The notes beneath the pieces were generated by a model, which saw only the letters and a list, made by a program, of their open reading frames with translations, did no database searches and was not told the DNA's origin. The translations under genes were made by a program, and so were the position numbers. Source: Rhizobium brockwellii (GTDB taxonomy: Bacteria > Pseudomonadota > Alphaproteobacteria > Rhizobiales > Rhizobiaceae). Taken from it: a DNA stretch of 64,000 nt. Where the stretch lies: NCBI RefSeq assembly GCF_000769405.2, contig NZ_CP053440.1, forward strand, positions 682,001 to 746,000, written 5' to 3'. This document shows, piece by piece, positions 62,018 through 64,000 of the stretch. The stretch's first letter is position 1, and each line of letters starts with the position of its first letter.

Positions 62018-62110
62018 GGCTAAACTCCTTTGCCGCCTCCGCCGCCAGCATGTTGGCGGTTTGTTATGCTGATCATGTCCCTTGGCAGCCTTTGACTGAA
62101 GCGCGCTTCT

Positions 62111-62127
62111 GTCACATGATTGGTGAC
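62111..62127. promoter_or_regulatory. Candidate LysR binding site
   Basis: GTCAC-ATGATTG-GTGAC is a perfect inverted repeat between the divergent NmrA-type and LysR genes, 20 bases before the LysR start. Dyad length fits a LysR site; no second box was found. Confidence 0.35.
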
Positions 62128-62146
62128 TTAAAATCACGGATGCGCG

Positions 62147-63043
62147 ATGTTTGACGGACGATTATTGAATGGCGTGAGCGTACTGGCCGCCGTTGTCGAG
62201 AGCGGAAGCTTCGCGCGGGCGGCGGAGCTAATGGGACTATCGGCGTCGGGCGTCAGCCGCGCCATTTCTCGACTGGAGGGGCGGATCGGTCTGCGGCTCC
62301 TCGACCGGACAACACGCACGATGCGGCTGACCGATGACGGCGCGCGGTTCTACGAACAGGTGGCCCCACTCTTGAGCGGCATCGAAGAGGCTGCGCAGAC
62401 AGCTGTTGGCGCCAGACAGGCGGTGCGTGGCCGACTGCGAGTCAATGTCGACCCATATTTCTCACGCCTTGTGCTCGGCCCGCGGCTCGGCGCCTTCCTC
62501 GATCGTTATCCGGATATCCAGATCGAGGTCATCACCCGCAACGAGATCGGCGATCTTGTTGCTGATGGCATGGACGTCGCGGTGCGTTTTGGCGAGCCTG
62601 CACAGCGGTCGCTTATTTCGCGCCTGTTGATGCAGACGCGCGTGATCACGATTGCGGCTCCCGCTTATATCGAGCGATATGGTCGGCCGAGCCGTCCACA
62701 GGATTTGAGCGAGCATACCTGTATCCAGTTCCAGGACCCGCTGACGGCAAGGCCTTTCGAATGGGAGCTTCGGCGGGGTGAAAAGGTCGTCTCGATCGAG
62801 ACCCGCAGCCGCATTTTAGTCAACGATGCCGGCACGACCTTGGCGACCTGCCTTGCGGGGATAGGCATCGCGCAGGTCTTCTCACTCGGGATGGCGGATT
62901 ATCTGAACAATGGGCAGCTCGTGAACCTCTTTCCCGACTGGTCGGACGAGACCTTCCCGCTCTACGCCTTCTATCCCTCGCGTCAGCATGTTCCGGCTAA
63001 GGTCAGGGCCTTCATAGATTTCTGCGTCGAGATCATTGAATAG
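62147..63043 (+). CDS. LysR-family regulator
   Basis: A 298-residue LysR protein with helix-turn-helix SFARAAELMGLSASGVSRAI, RIGLRLLDRTTRTMRLTDDG, and a type 2 periplasmic-binding sensor domain (RGRLRVNVDPYFSRLVLG, DVAVRFGEPAQRSLISRLLM). It belongs to the large group that represses or activates an adjacent divergent reductase. The neighbour is the NmrA-family gene. Confidence 0.88.
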   Translation: MFDGRLLNGVSVLAAVVESGSFARAAELMGLSASGVSRAISRLEGRIGLRLLDRTTRTMRLTDDGARFYEQVAPLLSGIEEAAQTAVGARQAVRGRLRVNVDPYFSRLVLGPRLGAFLDRYPDIQIEVITRNEIGDLVADGMDVAVRFGEPAQRSLISRLLMQTRVITIAAPAYIERYGRPSRPQDLSEHTCIQFQDPLTARPFEWELRRGEKVVSIETRSRILVNDAGTTLATCLAGIGIAQVFSLGMADYLNNGQLVNLFPDWSDETFPLYAFYPSRQHVPAKVRAFIDFCVEIIE

Positions 63044-63326
63044 ACGGAGGCGCCTCGTCGAGCGCCTCTGCTGGCTTAAGCCTGCCGCGGCTTTCTGGTT
63101 CTGATAGGCCATTGCGGTAATTCGTCTTATTGGGTTCTTTCATGCTTGGGCGGAAGGCGAATTGCTATCTCCGGCCATAAAGCCCTTGTCATATGCGTTC
63201 TATGCGGACCGGATACTCGCCGCGCAGCAGCAACGGCTCGAAGCCATTGTCGAAGCGACGACAATGAAGACATCGCAGTTCGTCCGGCGGCTACTCACCG
63301 GCAGTTCGTCATCTCAAGGATCACAT

Positions 63327-63821
63327 TCACGAAAAACTCGAACCGGACTTGTCCCAGCCTTCCTTGATCGTCTCCATGGCGACATTCGTCGATGTGCTGG
63401 CAACGTGGGGCAGTGTCGAGATGCGCTCGCCGAGGACGCGGCGGTAGCGGCCGATATCACGGGTGCGGATCTTCAGCAGATAGTCGAACCTGCCGGCGAT
63501 CATATGGCACTCCTCGACTTCGCTGATTTTCTTGATGGCATCGTTGAAGCTCTTCAGCGCGTCCTCGCGGGTATCGGAAAGCTTCACCTCGACGAAAGCA
63601 ATATGGTCGAGCTGCATTTTCGACGGATTGAGGATGGCCTTGAAACCTTCGATATATCCTTCGCTGATCAGCCTCTTGAAGCGGATCTGGCACGGCGTCT
63701 TCGATAATCCGACACGCGCGGCAAGATCGGTGATCGACAGCCTTCCTTCCTCGGCGAGTGCAGCGAGGATCTTTCTGTCGAACTGGTCCAATTCACTAAA
63801 GATGTCGGTTTCAGCGGCCAT
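63327..63821 (-). CDS. putR: Lrp/AsnC-family regulator, PutR-like
   Basis: A 164-residue Lrp protein: helix-turn-helix ITDLAARVGLSKTPCQIRFK (about residues 29-48) and the RAM ligand domain (HIAFVEVKLSDTREDALKSF, CHMIAGRFDYLLKIRTRDIG). The SKTPCQIR variant of the recognition helix and overall sequence resemble PutR, which controls proline dehydrogenase in Agrobacterium and Rhizobium. A divergent gene starts 150 bases away. ATG 63821 is the first codon of conserved sequence. The PutR name is a likely assignment, not proven. Confidence 0.78.
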   Translation of the reverse strand: MAAETDIFSELDQFDRKILAALAEEGRLSITDLAARVGLSKTPCQIRFKRLISEGYIEGFKAILNPSKMQLDHIAFVEVKLSDTREDALKSFNDAIKKISEVEECHMIAGRFDYLLKIRTRDIGRYRRVLGERISTLPHVASTSTNVAMETIKEGWDKSGSSFS

Positions 63822-63971
63822 TCGAACTCTCAAGGATGAATTAATAAGTTCATACAGCCTGGAAACGGCTGAAATCAAGTGAGATCGCGATTTGAGGCTG
63901 TGGTAGATTGTAGGCCGGGCAGAAGAGTGATGAAATCGGTATCGGCGCCGCGCTCAAAACGGGGATCATAC

Positions 63972-64000
63972 ATGCATAACAAAGAAGCGGATGACGATCG
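63972..64000 (+). CDS. Start of a divergent gene, possibly putA, cut by the window edge
   Basis: ATG 63972, with GGGGA seven bases upstream, opens a frame reading MHNKEADDD before the window ends. Its position opposite a PutR-like regulator is where putA is found in related genomes. Nine codons are too few to identify it. Confidence 0.35.

Noticed and set aside
63146..63367. A short plus-strand frame between the LysR and PutR-like genes, with SPAIKPLSYAFYADRILAAQ in another frame.
   Set aside because: No start site, no conserved family recognised and it runs into the antisense of the Lrp gene.

Overview
The window looks like an accessory replicon (plasmid or chromid) or catabolic region of a Rhizobium, most likely of the leguminosarum/etli group. 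The grounds are high-GC alphaproteobacterial coding style, tightly overlapping catabolic and ABC-transport operons, dispersed RIME-type palindromic elements, a stachydrine/N-methylproline type betaine pathway and a PutR-like regulator. This placement is inference, as no rRNA or tRNA is present. No CRISPR array or intact insertion sequence was seen.

Left end (1-2.3 kb): a Phd/YefM antitoxin with a perfect palindromic operator and a decayed partner toxin, a scar joining a DUF488 fragment to a VirD4/TraG coupling-protein C-terminus, and one exported protein of unknown function. From 2.4 to 12.1 kb a minus-strand operon encodes two vanillin/salicylaldehyde-type aldehyde dehydrogenases, a complete Liv-type ABC importer and a coniferyl-alcohol-dehydrogenase-like SDR, with a divergent AraC activator. 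This block continues logically at 25.6-31.4 kb with a MarR repressor, feruloyl-CoA synthetase, feruloyl-CoA hydratase/lyase, an aryl-alcohol dehydrogenase and a coniferyl-aldehyde-type dehydrogenase. Together the two halves can take up lignin monomers and convert coniferyl alcohol to ferulate and then to vanillin and vanillate.

Between the two halves lies a defence-like island (12.2-18.8 kb): a zinc-ribbon plus RES-domain protein, a 589-residue unknown with a possible HEPN R-x4-H motif, and a SPARTA module (TIR-APAZ plus short prokaryotic Argonaute) preceded by a translationally coupled small ORF. The Argonaute gene is broken, or shifted, by one frame near an A5 run. Next come an adenylate cyclase, an HxlR/SCP2 regulator with a divergent acyl-CoA-dehydrogenase-like flavoprotein, a sulfite-oxidase-family molybdoenzyme, two palindromic repeats and a methyltransferase.

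From 31.7 to 37.3 kb there are a membrane diguanylate cyclase, a YdeP/FdhF molybdoenzyme with an overlapping small gene, and an AraC regulator. A 1.1-kb gene-poor stretch follows, containing three consecutive perfect hairpins.

From 38.5 to 55.9 kb lies a betaine-catabolism cluster. It contains a ProXWV-type importer, a P5C-reductase homologue and TetR regulator, StcD/DgcA demethylase with its own EtfBA, two DddQ-like cupin proteins (one without metal ligands), the glutathione-dependent formaldehyde pathway (Gfa, class III ADH, FghA), a GbdR-like regulator and a Rieske oxygenase/reductase pair with a LysR regulator. The formaldehyde enzymes fit the N-demethylations. The right end holds a two-domain hexapeptide acyltransferase, a GGDEF-EAL protein, a methyltransferase-like protein, an NmrA-type reductase with LysR regulator, and a PutR-like Lrp regulator divergent from a gene cut by the window edge. 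If that gene is putA, it would complete the route from proline betaine to proline to glutamate.
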